A stretch of 16,444 nucleotides of DNA. Source: an uncultured Desulfobacterales bacterium (GTDB taxonomy: Bacteria > Desulfobacterota > Desulfobacteria > Desulfobacterales > JAFDCJ01). The position numbers and the translations under genes were made by a program. The stretch lies in contig CALZJV010000223.1 in NCBI GenBank assembly GCA_945787595.1, positions 1 to 16,444 of the forward strand. The letters are read 5' to 3'. Below, piece after piece: positions 8,109-15,259 of this stretch. The notes beneath the pieces were generated by a model. That model was not told the origin of the DNA. It did no database searches and saw only the letters and a list, made by a program, of their open reading frames with translations. Within the stretch, counting starts at the first letter, position 1, and every line of letters starts with the position of its first letter.

Positions 8109-8852
8109 ATGGATATAGATATTACAAAGAGAAAATATGTCAGCGCAGGCATGTTCAGGCCTTTGAGAAAACAACGGTTTTCGGACCAGATCGCCGATCT
8201 GATTCAAAAGAAAATTTTAGAGGATCACCTTGAAATTGGTACGGGTCTGCCCTCGGAAAAAGAAATGGCCGGGGAATTTCAGGTTAGCCGTTCTGTAATC
8301 AGAGAGGCCCTTCGAATTCTGGAATTGTCGGGACTTGTCAACATCAAAAAGGGCCCAACAGGAGGCATTTTTGTATCCAACGTCTACCATGAGCCGATAA
8401 AACGTTCGATCAGTAACTTGATTGCTTTGGGTGACGTTACCATTGATCACCTTTTTGAAGCTCGGTTACTCATTGAGCCCCAATTAGCCAAAGAAGCCGC
8501 CCGGCAGGCCAAAAAGGAGGATTTAAAAAAATTTCGAGACCTTCTGGAAGACTCCGCCATGCACCTTGATGATCCGATTCATCTTAAACAAAATAATCTC
8601 AGATTTCACCTCTTGCTGGCCAGGGTATCCGGCAATCCCGTGCTCTCCATCATGCTGGAATCCGTATTTGAGCTGCTCATTGAGCATACGCTCGATTTTG
8701 TTGATCTTTCCTTAGAGAGGCATTTTTTAAAAATCCACAAAAAGATTTTTCAGGTATTAGAAGAAAAAAAACCTGCCGAAGCTGAAAAACTCATTAAAGC
8801 AGACATATTGGATGTGAGAAAAAAAATTAAGGAATATAAGAAAGTTAAATGA
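8109..8852 (+). CDS. GntR-family transcriptional regulator, FadR/FCD type
   Basis: A 247-residue repressor or activator. The N-terminal winged helix-turn-helix spans about residues 16-80 (FSDQIADLIQKKILE, LPSEKEMAGEFQVSRSVIREAL, GPTGGIFVS). The C-terminal all-helical FCD ligand-binding domain spans about 95-240 (FEARLLIEPQLAKEAA, FHLLLARVSGNP, HKKIFQVLEEKKP). In metal-binding FCD domains an Asp three residues before the FH pair is a ligand; here it is Asn (NLRFH), so metal binding may be altered. Ligands of this class are usually carboxylic acids or acyl-CoAs. I chose ATG 8109, preceded by GAGG at 8099-8102; ATG 8085 is an alternative with a close GAGG. It could control itself, the divergent thioesterase or the dehalogenase downstream. 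Confidence 0.88.
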   Translation: MDIDITKRKYVSAGMFRPLRKQRFSDQIADLIQKKILEDHLEIGTGLPSEKEMAGEFQVSRSVIREALRILELSGLVNIKKGPTGGIFVSNVYHEPIKRSISNLIALGDVTIDHLFEARLLIEPQLAKEAARQAKKEDLKKFRDLLEDSAMHLDDPIHLKQNNLRFHLLLARVSGNPVLSIMLESVFELLIEHTLDFVDLSLERHFLKIHKKIFQVLEEKKPAEAEKLIKADILDVRKKIKEYKKVK

Positions 8853-8914
8853 TGCGCGTATTTAATAATACAACAACAAATAATTTGACATAATATACTG
8901 AGAGAAAAAATTTA

Positions 8915-9155
8915 TTCACCGCGGAGCCGCAAAGTTCGCAAAGAATATCTATTTTATGTTTGCCGTTGAGAGGACGTCAAACATAAAGGTAAGTTCGCTT
9001 CAAAAGTAGACATTCCCCTCTATGTGACGAATAAATTGTATTATGTGTTTCTATATCCCAAGAGCTACTGTTTTTCACTTTCTGACCTCTCGTCAGAAAG
9101 TGAAAAGAAAAATCAACTCTGCGTCCTCAGCGTCTCAAGCGAAGCGGGCGGTGAA
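8915..9155. repeat. Structured dispersed element with terminal repeats, copy 1
   Basis: The element is bounded by the perfect 8-bp terminal inverted repeat TTCACCGC (8915-8922) and GCGGTGAA (9148-9155). Inside are two perfect hairpins. One is near the left end (TTTATGTTTG 8953-8962 with CAAACATAAA 8978-8987). The other is near the right end (15-bp arms 9072-9086 and 9092-9106, loop CTCTC). The right terminus (ctcagcgtctcaagcgaagc, then gggcggtga) is homologous in inverted orientation to the left terminus of the element at 12412. It fills most of the gap before the dehalogenase gene. It could be a MITE. Confidence 0.7.
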
Positions 9156-9227
9156 TCCATGTCTAAACAATTTGCACTTCTTTGTAATTTGCAAGTGACA
9201 ATTCGGTAATCTCAAGGAAGAATTAGA

Positions 9228-10664
9228 ATGGAAACAATCCTGTTTGTCATCGCAGTTGCAGTTTGTAGCACACAGGCTATTATCGGTTTAGGCTTTTTTA
9301 TCTCCTGTGTTTGGGAAAAAGAATCGCGTGCTACGATGGTCAGCGGAATACAGTTTCTGATTATGCTGGGTCTGGTTATATTTTTATTTTACTTCAACAC
9401 GATCGGGTTGTTTAAGACCAACTTTGGATTAACACTTCTGATCTTAGGTCTTGCGCTTGCCGCCGGCCTTTGTGTTTTTCTAATCCGAAAAACCAGGCCA
9501 AATCAAAGCGCTCTGGAAGGTACCAACGGGCTGATCGTCGGAGATGTGCAGCCAACGGATGAAAGAGACATTGTATTTGCCCGCAACCGGACGATTCGAC
9601 CGGGATCAGAAGAATATAATACCTATTATCAGATGAGGCCTGAATACGAGGAGTTGGATGCCGCCCGCAGGCAAAAGGGCGGTCCTTTAGGACATCCCGG
9701 CGCCATCGATCGACCCCATGAACGGCCCAATGTGGCGGCCACCCTAGCGTCGCTGTCTATACCATTGCATCTTTCACAGCCGGAAAAATTCAATCCTCCT
9801 GCTCACCCTGAATTTAAAGGGCAGCGGGTGGAACTTAACCCTGGGTCGGCAAGTACCAGGGTAAAAGGGTATACACTGAACATTGGCGCCAATCTGGTGG
9901 GTATTTGCGAAATCAATCCTCTTTGGATCTACTCGCAGCGGGGGGAAATATTTAATGAAAACTGGGATGATTGGGGCCAGAAGATCGAGTTGACGCATAA
10001 ATATGCAGTGGTGTTTGCCGCCGAAATGGCCTTTGAATTGGTGGGTACCGCACCCCATTCTCCCACTACCATTGCCAGTATGGGCAATTATGCCAAGGGC
10101 GCCTTTATTGCGACCCAACTGGCCGCGTTTATCTCCAATCTGGGATATTCAGCCATAGCCAACCATCTGCGGCATTATGATGCGCTTCTGGTTCCATTGG
10201 CCGTCGACGCCGGTTTGGGAGAAACGGGCAGGCTTGGTTATCTGATGACCAAAGATTACGGACCGCGGGTACGCCTGGGAGCAGTCACCACGGATCTGCC
10301 TTTGATCCCGGACAAACCCGTTGATATCGGCGCTGAAGATTTTTGTAGGATTTGCAAAAAATGTGCGCGCTGCTGCCCGTCCAACTCGATTTCCCTGGAA
10401 GATCAAGAAGAGGTCAATGGCACTATACGCTGGAAACTGAATGCCGAAACCTGTTTTGATTACTGGGGCAAGGTGGGTACGGATTGCAACATTTGCATGC
10501 GGGTCTGTCCCTGGAGTCATGCGAGCACATTACCCCACCAACTGATACGTGCTTTAATTACCCGCAATCGTTTTTCAAGAAATCTATTCAATCAGATGGA
10601 TGATATTTTCTATGGCAAGAAACCCAAAGCGAAACCGGCACCCGAGTGGGCGCGTTATGAATAG
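9228..10664 (+). CDS. Membrane-anchored reductive dehalogenase homologue (RdhA-like)
   Basis: A 478-residue protein. The C-terminal two thirds match the corrinoid/iron-sulfur reductive dehalogenase family: GANLVGICEINPLWIYS, ISNLGYSAIANHL, VPLAVDAGLGETGRLGYL and TTDLPLIPDKPVDIGAEDFC. Two [4Fe-4S] motifs follow: Cys373, 376, 379, 383-Pro, and Cys409-x10-Cys420-x2-Cys423-x3-Cys427-Pro. There is no Tat signal. Instead three hydrophobic segments (about 3-25, 38-58, 66-88) precede the basic stretch RKTRP, so the catalytic part probably faces the cytoplasm. The three helices resemble a RdhB-type anchor fused in front, and no separate rdhB follows. The start is clear (AAGGAAG at 9214-9220). Alternatives are an epoxyqueuosine-reductase-like enzyme (QueG), but the RdhA-specific blocks argue against it. 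The halogenated substrate is unknown. Confidence 0.87.
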   Translation: METILFVIAVAVCSTQAIIGLGFFISCVWEKESRATMVSGIQFLIMLGLVIFLFYFNTIGLFKTNFGLTLLILGLALAAGLCVFLIRKTRPNQSALEGTNGLIVGDVQPTDERDIVFARNRTIRPGSEEYNTYYQMRPEYEELDAARRQKGGPLGHPGAIDRPHERPNVAATLASLSIPLHLSQPEKFNPPAHPEFKGQRVELNPGSASTRVKGYTLNIGANLVGICEINPLWIYSQRGEIFNENWDDWGQKIELTHKYAVVFAAEMAFELVGTAPHSPTTIASMGNYAKGAFIATQLAAFISNLGYSAIANHLRHYDALLVPLAVDAGLGETGRLGYLMTKDYGPRVRLGAVTTDLPLIPDKPVDIGAEDFCRICKKCARCCPSNSISLEDQEEVNGTIRWKLNAETCFDYWGKVGTDCNICMRVCPWSHASTLPHQLIRALITRNRFSRNLFNQMDDIFYGKKPKAKPAPEWARYE

Positions 10665-10778
10665 TGTCCTGTTTTTCAAAATTGGCGCTGAGATATTTAC
10701 CCGAACAGTGAAAGGAGGAACGCACAATGCTCAAAGTAAAATGAAGGTTTCAGGTGTCGGTGTTCAGGTTTTCAGTAA

Positions 10779-10943
10779 TAAATTTCAAATCACAAATCAC
10801 AAATACCAAACAAATCACAATGTCCGAAACTCAAAATTCCAAACAATTGGCGTTTGATCTCATTTGAGATTTGGTTATTGTAATTTGGAATTTATTTGTA
10901 ATTTGGTTATTGTAATTTGTTATTTCCGGTTTATCCGGGTTGG
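10779..10943. repeat. Dispersed A/T-rich hairpin element, copy 2
   Basis: It has the same block order as 5445-5633: 'caaatcacaa' units, 'ctcaaaattccaaacaattggc', 'atttgagattt', 'attgtaatttggaattta', and the right-end block 'ccggtttatccgggtt'. The two halves are complementary, so the whole could fold as one long hairpin. It occupies most of the 10665-11007 gap between the dehalogenase and the broken ligase gene. That gap shows no gene. Confidence 0.8.
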
Positions 10944-11007
10944 TGGCTGAATTAATACCCTAAATCAAATATTTCCTTTTGCATCAATTTTCCAAGAGGT
11001 CTCCACC

Positions 11008-11592
11008 ATGACTGATCAAATTTATTGGAATCCGGTTCTTGAAACCCTTCCCCGGGAAAAAATTCGTCAGCTGCAACTAAAGAAATTCAAAAAAATTTTT
11101 AAATGGACCTATGAGCGCTCAAAATTTCATCGTAAAATTTACGATGAAGCCGGTGTCAAGCCGGCGGATATCCGCTCATTTGAAGATATTCGACGGATCC
11201 CCAGCGTGGAAAAATCGATGATGCGCGACATCCAGCGAAAGGACCCGTTTCCCTATGGTGATGCCCTCTGTGTCCCTCTGGAAGAAGTTGCCGTCTTTCG
11301 CCAGACCAGCGGCACCACCGGCCAACCCGTCTACCAGCCGGATACCTGGCAGGATTGGGAGTGGTGGACAGAGTGCTGGTCATATATCCTTTGGGCCCAG
11401 GGCTATCGTCCCAAGGACCGAGTATTTATTCCCTTTGGTTATAATATCTTTGTGGCTTTTTGGGCCGGCCACTATGCCGCCGAAAAAATCGGCTGCGAAG
11501 TTATTCCGGGAGGTGTGCTGGACACCAAAGCCAGAATCCTTAAAATTCAGGAACTGCAAGCCACGAAATGGAGATCGATCCGTCTGAATTAA
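11008..11592 (+). pseudogene. PaaK-like CoA ligase, N-terminal fragment
   Basis: This is the first part of an ATP-dependent aryl/acyl-CoA ligase of the phenylacetate-CoA ligase type (family length about 430 residues). It would activate a carboxylic acid via an acyl-adenylate. The ATP-binding loop FRQTSGTTGQP is at 98-108. Later blocks (FIPFGYNIFVAFWAGHYAAEKIGCEVIPGG, split by family convention) follow to ELQAT at 182-186. After this the frame reads into eight unrelated residues and stops. The rest of the enzyme continues in another frame from about 11568. Comparison with the family shows about 15-20 residues (the 'ATPSYAL..AE' segment) missing at the break, so a short deletion of a length not divisible by three is the likely cause. 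AGAGGT at 10994-10999 precedes ATG 11008. Confidence 0.85.
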
Positions 11593-12293
11593 CCATTGAC
11601 AAAATTACCTGTGCCGGCGAGTGTGGCGCTAGTATTCCCAGTACCAAAAGGCGTTTGGAAAAAGCCTGGGGTGCCAAGGTCTATGATCACGCCGGAGCTA
11701 CCGAAATCGGCGCCTGGTCTTTCGAGTGCCAGGATCAGCCGGGTGGTCTGCATGTCAATGATGCCTTGTTTCTGGTTGAAATCGCAGATGTGGAAACCGG
11801 CGAAATTATCGAAGGACCGGGCCGCCGGGGCAAAATGATTATCACCGCCCTGGACCGCCAGGCTCAGCCCTGTGTCCGATTTGACTCCAAGGATGTTATC
11901 GAATGGTCTGCCGATCCGTGCTCCTGCGGGCGGACATCCCGCCTGATTAAAGGCGGCGTGGTTGGCCGGGCCGATGATATCACCAAGGTCAAGGGGGTGC
12001 TGCTGGCACCCTCCGCCATCGAAGAAGTTGTTCGTGGCGTTGACGGCCTGGGAGACGAATACGAAGTCATTGTGGACCGGGTCGGTCATACGGACCGAAT
12101 AAAACTCAAAGTAGAAGTATTGCCTGAAGCCCAAAACCAGTGCCAATTGGTCGAATGCGAGCTGGCCGATCAGCTTAGATTAAAGACCAATTTGCGATAC
12201 GATATTGAAATTTGCGGCTGTGAAACTTTGCCCAGATATGAAGTAAAAGCAAAGCGTTTTAAAGACTTGCGGGACAAGCCGAAAGCGGACTAA
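11568..12293 (+). pseudogene. PaaK-like CoA ligase, C-terminal fragment
   Basis: This is the remainder of the ligase, continuing from EIDPSELTIDKITCAGE. It keeps YDHAGATEIGAWSFEC (adenylate-binding A5 block), the FDSKDVI Asp region and CSCGRTSRLIKGGVVGRADD. The hinge KVKGVLLAPSAIEEVV and the C-terminal lid follow, ending YEVKAKRFKDLRDK. In the block normally read as AGEPGASIP the Pro is Cys. An ATG lies at 11568, but the nearest purine-rich site is about 15 bases away, and most of the ATP site is in the other fragment. Separate translation of a working two-piece enzyme is possible but unlikely. Downstream, 12294-12411 shows nothing. Confidence 0.82.
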
Positions 12294-12411
12294 AAACTAG
12301 TCAGACAGGTTTTCTTATAATTTATGCGGTAATTTTCTTTTTAATTAGCCCTTTAAACCTTCAACTATGCTGATGGATCAAGCTATGTTATGTGTTTAGG
12401 TGAGTAAAAAT

Positions 12412-12678
12412 ATACCGCCTGCTTCGCTCGAGCCGCTAAGATCGCAGAGTCCGCCTGAGGCGGATTCCTTTGCCATTGAGGGGCCCCGCCAAGTCGGGAT
12501 ACAAGCAACGGCAAAGGAAAAGCTCTTAGCTTTAGTAAACGATCAAACTGCAATATGAGGACATCTTGTGCATAGTGGCAAATTAATGCCCCGCAGGGTT
12601 CCTTATTTTTGCTTTCCGCCCCCTCAGCGGAAGCAAACTAAAACAAATCCTCTGAATACTCAGTGTCTTTGCGGTGAA
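12412..12678. repeat. Structured dispersed element with terminal repeats, copy 2
   Basis: It has the same layout as 8915-9155: an outer left end taccgcctgcttcgctcgag that is the reverse complement (a few differences) of that element's right end, and a left hairpin with 10-bp arms TTCCTTTGCC (12465-12474) and GGCAAAGGAA (12510-12519). A right hairpin lies at 12608-12619/12627-12637 (TTTGCTTTCCGC against GCGGAAGCAAA, one bulge), and the right end is ctttgcggtgaa. A smaller TCCGCC-TGA-GGCGGA hairpin is at 12450-12464. The internal spacer is unlike copy 1. Confidence 0.65.
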
Positions 12679-12709
12679 CTATTACGAAAAAATTAGATTG
12701 GAGCACCAT

Positions 12710-12895
12710 ATGCCACAATTCGATTTAAATGAGATCGATTCCAAAATTCAATTGATGAAAAGAACAGCAGAAGAGCTTGCCCGGGCCGGGGAAAATTTTC
12801 CAGCCATCGCCAGAAATATCGTGCGGATATCGGCCGGCATCAAAATGCTGGAAGTAAATATTTCTGATGTCGTAGAACTGGATCAACCAGATTAA
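12710..12895 (+). CDS. Small helical protein of unknown function
   Basis: A 61-residue, probably all-helical protein beginning MPQFDLNEIDSKIQ. I do not recognise a named family. The frame extends upstream to GTG 12674, but that start lies inside the repeat end. ATG 12710, with TTGGAG at 12698-12703, is better. The composition (regular heptads of Leu/Ile/Met around AEELARAGENFPAIARNIVR) looks like a real coiled-coil or helical-bundle protein and not a random frame. It stands alone between a repeat element and the integron integrase's 3' side. Confidence 0.65.
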   Translation: MPQFDLNEIDSKIQLMKRTAEELARAGENFPAIARNIVRISAGIKMLEVNISDVVELDQPD

Positions 12896-12897
12896 AT

Positions 12898-13050
12898 AAA
12901 TTCTGTGCTCTAAATGTCTCCGTGGTGATTCGTTGGCTTTAAACTTTCAGCTTATTTATTTGCCTTCAACCTCCAGCAGCTGAGGGATTTCGTTTCCCGG
13001 TTTTATCCCTCAGCGTTCTCAGCGATCTCTGTGGTGCACTATTACGCATA
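12898..13050. repeat. Related repeat element, shorter copy
   Basis: It starts ttctgtgctctaaatgtctc and ccgtggtga, and ends cagcgttctcagcgatctc and tgtggtgcactattacg. A perfect 10-bp hairpin GCTGAGGGAT (12979-12988) with ATCCCTCAGC (13005-13014) lies between. The tail 'ggtgNactattacg' is shared with the right end of the 12412-12678 element. Because it sits 3' of the minus-strand integrase gene, the hairpin may also stop its transcription. Confidence 0.5.
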
Positions 13051-13077
13051 GCTCAATTATTGCGTCTATTTGACGAT

Positions 13078-14046
13078 TCAAACCAACATATCTGCGGGGC
13101 TGATAACACATTTTCCACCTTTATTTAATACATGAGTATAAATCATTGTTGTCCTGATGTCTTTGTGGCCTAAAAGTTCTTGTACAGTCCGGATATCATA
13201 ACCGGATTCCAAAAGGTGCGTAGCAAAGCTGTGCCGCAAGCTGTGACAGCTGCCTGCCTTGGTTATCCTTGCAGCCCTAATTGCTTTTTTAACCGTTCGC
13301 TGCAAAGCTTTTTCATCAAGATGATGCCTTCGAATTTTTCCAGAGCGTGGATCCAATGATCGCTTTTTTGAATGAAATACATATTGCCAGCCCCATTCTT
13401 TATTGGCGCTAGGATATTTTCTTTCAAGAGCGTTGGGAAGATAGACTTCACCATAGCCTTCAGTCAGATCTCTCGTGTGGATAATTTTAGCTTTTTCCAA
13501 ATGTCGCTGCAGATGGTTTTCGATGATTTTCGGAAGCATCGTCACCCGATCTATCATTCCCTTACCATTTCGGATCGTAATTTGTTGATAATCAAAATCA
13601 ACATCCTTTACACGCAGTCTGAGACATTCCATCAATCGCAAACCCGCTCCGTAAAGAAGATTTGCCATTATCCAATGCACCCCATCAAGGTTGGCCATAA
13701 CGGCTTTAATTTCATTTTTAGAAAATACAACAGGCAGCCTTTTAGGCCTTTTTGCCCGCGTAACGTTATTAAGCCACGGCAGTTCGATTCCAAGAACTTG
13801 CTTATATAGAAAAAGGATAGCACTCAGTGCCTGATTTTGGGTGCTGGATGCGACACGCAATTTGACAGCAAGATGGGTTAAGAACTGTTCGACCTCAGCC
13901 GCGCCCATATCCTGTGGGTGTTTTTTATTGTGAAAGAGAATGAAACGCCTATTCCAGTCCAAATAGGACTTTTCCGTGCGGATACTATAATGTTTGGTTC
14001 GAATTTTATCCCTTAGCTGATCGAGTAGTTTTGGCTTGGCTTTCAT
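13078..14046 (-). CDS. intI: Integron integrase, tyrosine recombinase
   Basis: A 322-residue site-specific recombinase that joins gene cassettes at attI and attC. The N-terminal SAM-like core-binding domain is about 1-90. The catalytic domain has Arg137 ([14 protein letters not shown]), a probable Lys162, His268 and Arg271 ([13 protein letters not shown]), His294 ([11 protein letters not shown]) and Tyr303 (IYTHV). All five classic residues are present. The insert at about 194-245 ([28 protein letters not shown]) is the additional helix region found only in integron integrases, which separates it from XerC/D. The start is ATG 14046 with AGGGG close upstream. It is divergent from the cassettes, as expected. 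The gene appears full length and probably active. Confidence 0.97.
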   Translation of the reverse strand: MKAKPKLLDQLRDKIRTKHYSIRTEKSYLDWNRRFILFHNKKHPQDMGAAEVEQFLTHLAVKLRVASSTQNQALSAILFLYKQVLGIELPWLNNVTRAKRPKRLPVVFSKNEIKAVMANLDGVHWIMANLLYGAGLRLMECLRLRVKDVDFDYQQITIRNGKGMIDRVTMLPKIIENHLQRHLEKAKIIHTRDLTEGYGEVYLPNALERKYPSANKEWGWQYVFHSKKRSLDPRSGKIRRHHLDEKALQRTVKKAIRAARITKAGSCHSLRHSFATHLLESGYDIRTVQELLGHKDIRTTMIYTHVLNKGGKCVISPADMLV

Positions 14047-14425
14047 CTAAATCCCCTAAATTTCAATAATATGAAGAAATTATTTGCAATTGATAAGATC
14101 CTTCGTTAGAATTTTTTAATTGGGTGCAGTTTAATATCCGTATCGTAAAGAGAAACAATTCGTAGCTTCTTTCTTAAATTTTATAACAATTTGACTAATT
14201 TAATTGAAAAGAAGGGTTTTTGACCTTTCTTGTTAAAAGAAATAAACGAATCCAAAATGGTGTATTTTTGCATATTTTTTATTAAAATATTTGGTGTATA
14301 GTTACCAAAAACTTTTTCCATTGTCAAATATTTTATTTACTTATATATTAACATATTGGAATTAGACACCTAAAATGGGGTAATTTCCCAGCGTGCATAT
14401 GGACAATTTTGGTGTCTACTTCAAG
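14047..14425 (+). other. attI-containing leader of the integron
   Basis: A strongly A/T-rich 379-base stretch between the integrase start and the first cassette; no gene is seen. Its right edge is fixed by base logic: cassette 1's attC begins GGATAAC, so the cassette should begin with the complement TTATCC after a G. GTTATCC occurs at 14425-14431. The attI recombination point is thus between G 14425 and T 14426. The attI proper is probably the last 60-70 bases. Core sites GTTAGAA (14105) and GTTAAAA (14231) were considered and are worse matches. Confidence 0.7.
14321..14349 (+). promoter_or_regulatory. Candidate cassette promoter (Pc)
   Basis: TTGTCA (14321-14326), a 17-base spacer, then TATATT (14344-14349): one mismatch to each sigma-70 hexamer and ideal spacing. 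It points into the cassette array and ends about 75 bases before the attI junction, where integrons often place Pc. The region is A/T-rich, so chance similarity is possible. Confidence 0.5.
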
Positions 14426-14786
14426 TTATCCTTAGCCAAAATGAAGAATGATCTTCGCATAGTTACTAATATTCCATTGAAGGAAATTTGGAACGACGAA
14501 ATTCTAGTTTCAAGGGTTCGGAAACGGTATATTGAAGAAAACGACATAAAAGAGCTGCTTCGTCAAGGACCCGCTAATTTTATTGTCGGCCAACATTGGA
14601 ACCAATTTGAAATGGATTCCAGAGAACGACTGTTTTTCGTTTTGGAAAAATGAGGTGAAAACCCATTTAGCAGATCCAAGATCTGAACATAGGTTGGAAG
14701 ATTTTCCTGGTGATTACTATTATTTAACATCTGAATGGAAATCAAAGAGTTTCAATTTAATAATTCTTTTAGAAATGTACCATTAA
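14399..14786 (+). pseudogene. Cassette 1 protein of unknown function, one-base frameshift
   Basis: Two overlapping frames make one protein if a single G is removed from GG at 14588-14589. Frame 1 reads ...LLRQGPANFIV and frame 2 continues ANIGTNLKWIPENDCFSFWK, NEVKTHLADP and EDFPGDYYYLTSEW, to a stop at 14784-14786, eight bases before the attC. As it stands, frame 1 runs on to a stop at 14651-14653. The cassette's own start is ATG 14441, 15 bases after the cassette edge, giving about 114 residues after repair. ATG 14399 lies upstream in attI and in the same frame. The ending is reminiscent of small cassette proteins of unknown function; I assign no role. The frame error may be real or a sequencing error. 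Confidence 0.7.
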
Positions 14787-14794
14787 CCTATATC

Positions 14795-14899
14795 GGATAA
14801 CAAGCCAGTGGAGCAGACGGCGTGAAGATCGCGGTTTTACGAAAGGGCCGTGCATGATTGATTTGAATTAGGGCCGCTGCTCACTGGCGGACGTTAGCC
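14795..14899 (+). other. attC site of cassette 1
   Basis: A 105-base recombination site with left end GGATAAC (14795-14801) and right end GTTAGCC (14893-14899), cut after G 14893. The inner arms CCAGTGGAGCAG and CTGCTCACTGG are complementary with one unpaired base, the extrahelical base usual in attC. The central part (acggcgtgaagatcgcggtt, then gggccgtgcat) is closely shared with the attC at 16350. Confidence 0.92.
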
Positions 14900-14937
14900 C
14901 TCCAGAATACTCGAACTAAAATCGGTGCGTGTTGTTG

Positions 14938-14969
14938 CTGTTGACAACAGTTATCACTGTTGTTATAAT
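14938..14969 (+). promoter_or_regulatory. Consensus promoter with overlapping operator for tumE-tumA
   Basis: TTGACA (14941-14946), exactly 17 bases, then TATAAT (14964-14969): both hexamers perfect. Overlapping it are two palindromes: CTGTTG-A-CAACAG (14938-14950) and ACAACAGT-TATC-ACTGTTGT (14944-14963). Together they form three CTGTTG/CAACAG half-sites. The expected transcription start, about seven bases past the -10, falls at the toxin ATG (14977). Binding of TumA here would block polymerase, the usual autoregulation of such pairs. Confidence 0.85.
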
Positions 14970-14976
14970 GTCCAAC

Positions 14977-15258
14977 ATGAACGCCAGATTAATGCTCAAT
15001 GAACGCCACATCCTCTCGGAAAATTCTTTTGTTGAAATGATTGTGTGGTTGCTATCTTCGCCCCTTTCAGGAAGCAGTCACGGTTTCAAGTACCGACTTG
15101 CTCTTGTTGTTGATGGAAATTGTGTGCTGCGTTATGACAACGAGGCAGGCAAGGGCGATCACAAGCATATAGGCGAGGATGAAGAGCCATATATTTTTAC
15201 CTCGCCGGAAGCATTGATCGACGATTTCTGGAATGATGTGAAAAAATGGAGGTTTTGA
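14977..15258 (+). CDS. tumE: TumE-family toxin (cassette 2)
   Basis: A 93-residue protein of the TumE toxin family (formerly a DUF): MNARLMLNERHIL, VEMIVWLL, GSSHGFKYRLALVVDGNCVL, RYDNEAGKGDHKHIG, then EALIDDFWNDVKKW. The RYDNEAGKGDH block is the family hallmark. The mechanism is not known to me. The frame is open upstream to 14929 with ATG at 14968, but that codon overlaps the promoter -10 hexamer, so ATG 14977 is chosen. The mRNA would have almost no leader. The antitoxin gene follows after one base. The pair fills cassette 2 (14894-15731); such pairs are thought to stabilise cassette arrays. Confidence 0.88.
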   Translation: MNARLMLNERHILSENSFVEMIVWLLSSPLSGSSHGFKYRLALVVDGNCVLRYDNEAGKGDHKHIGEDEEPYIFTSPEALIDDFWNDVKKWRF

Positions 15259-15259
15259 T

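Noticed and set aside
9072..9106. 15-bp hairpin as a simple terminator
   Set aside because: No gene ends nearby in the right sense, no proper U-tract follows, and the hairpin has a counterpart in the 12412-12678 element, so it belongs to the repeat.
9024..9209. 61-residue open frame before the dehalogenase gene
   Set aside because: It lies mostly inside the structured repeat element, has no ribosome binding site and has composition unlike a protein.
10600..10857. 85-residue open frame overlapping the dehalogenase 3' end
   Set aside because: Its first part is the dehalogenase in another frame and its tail is translated repeat (SNKFQITNHKYQTNHN).
13372..13809. 145-residue open frame on the plus strand
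   Set aside because: Wholly opposite the integrase gene, whose minus-strand reading has all catalytic residues.
14105..14111. GTTAGAA as the attI crossover point
   Set aside because: Its last base does not fit GTTRRRY and it does not pair with cassette 1's attC left end, whereas GTTATCC at 14425 pairs exactly.
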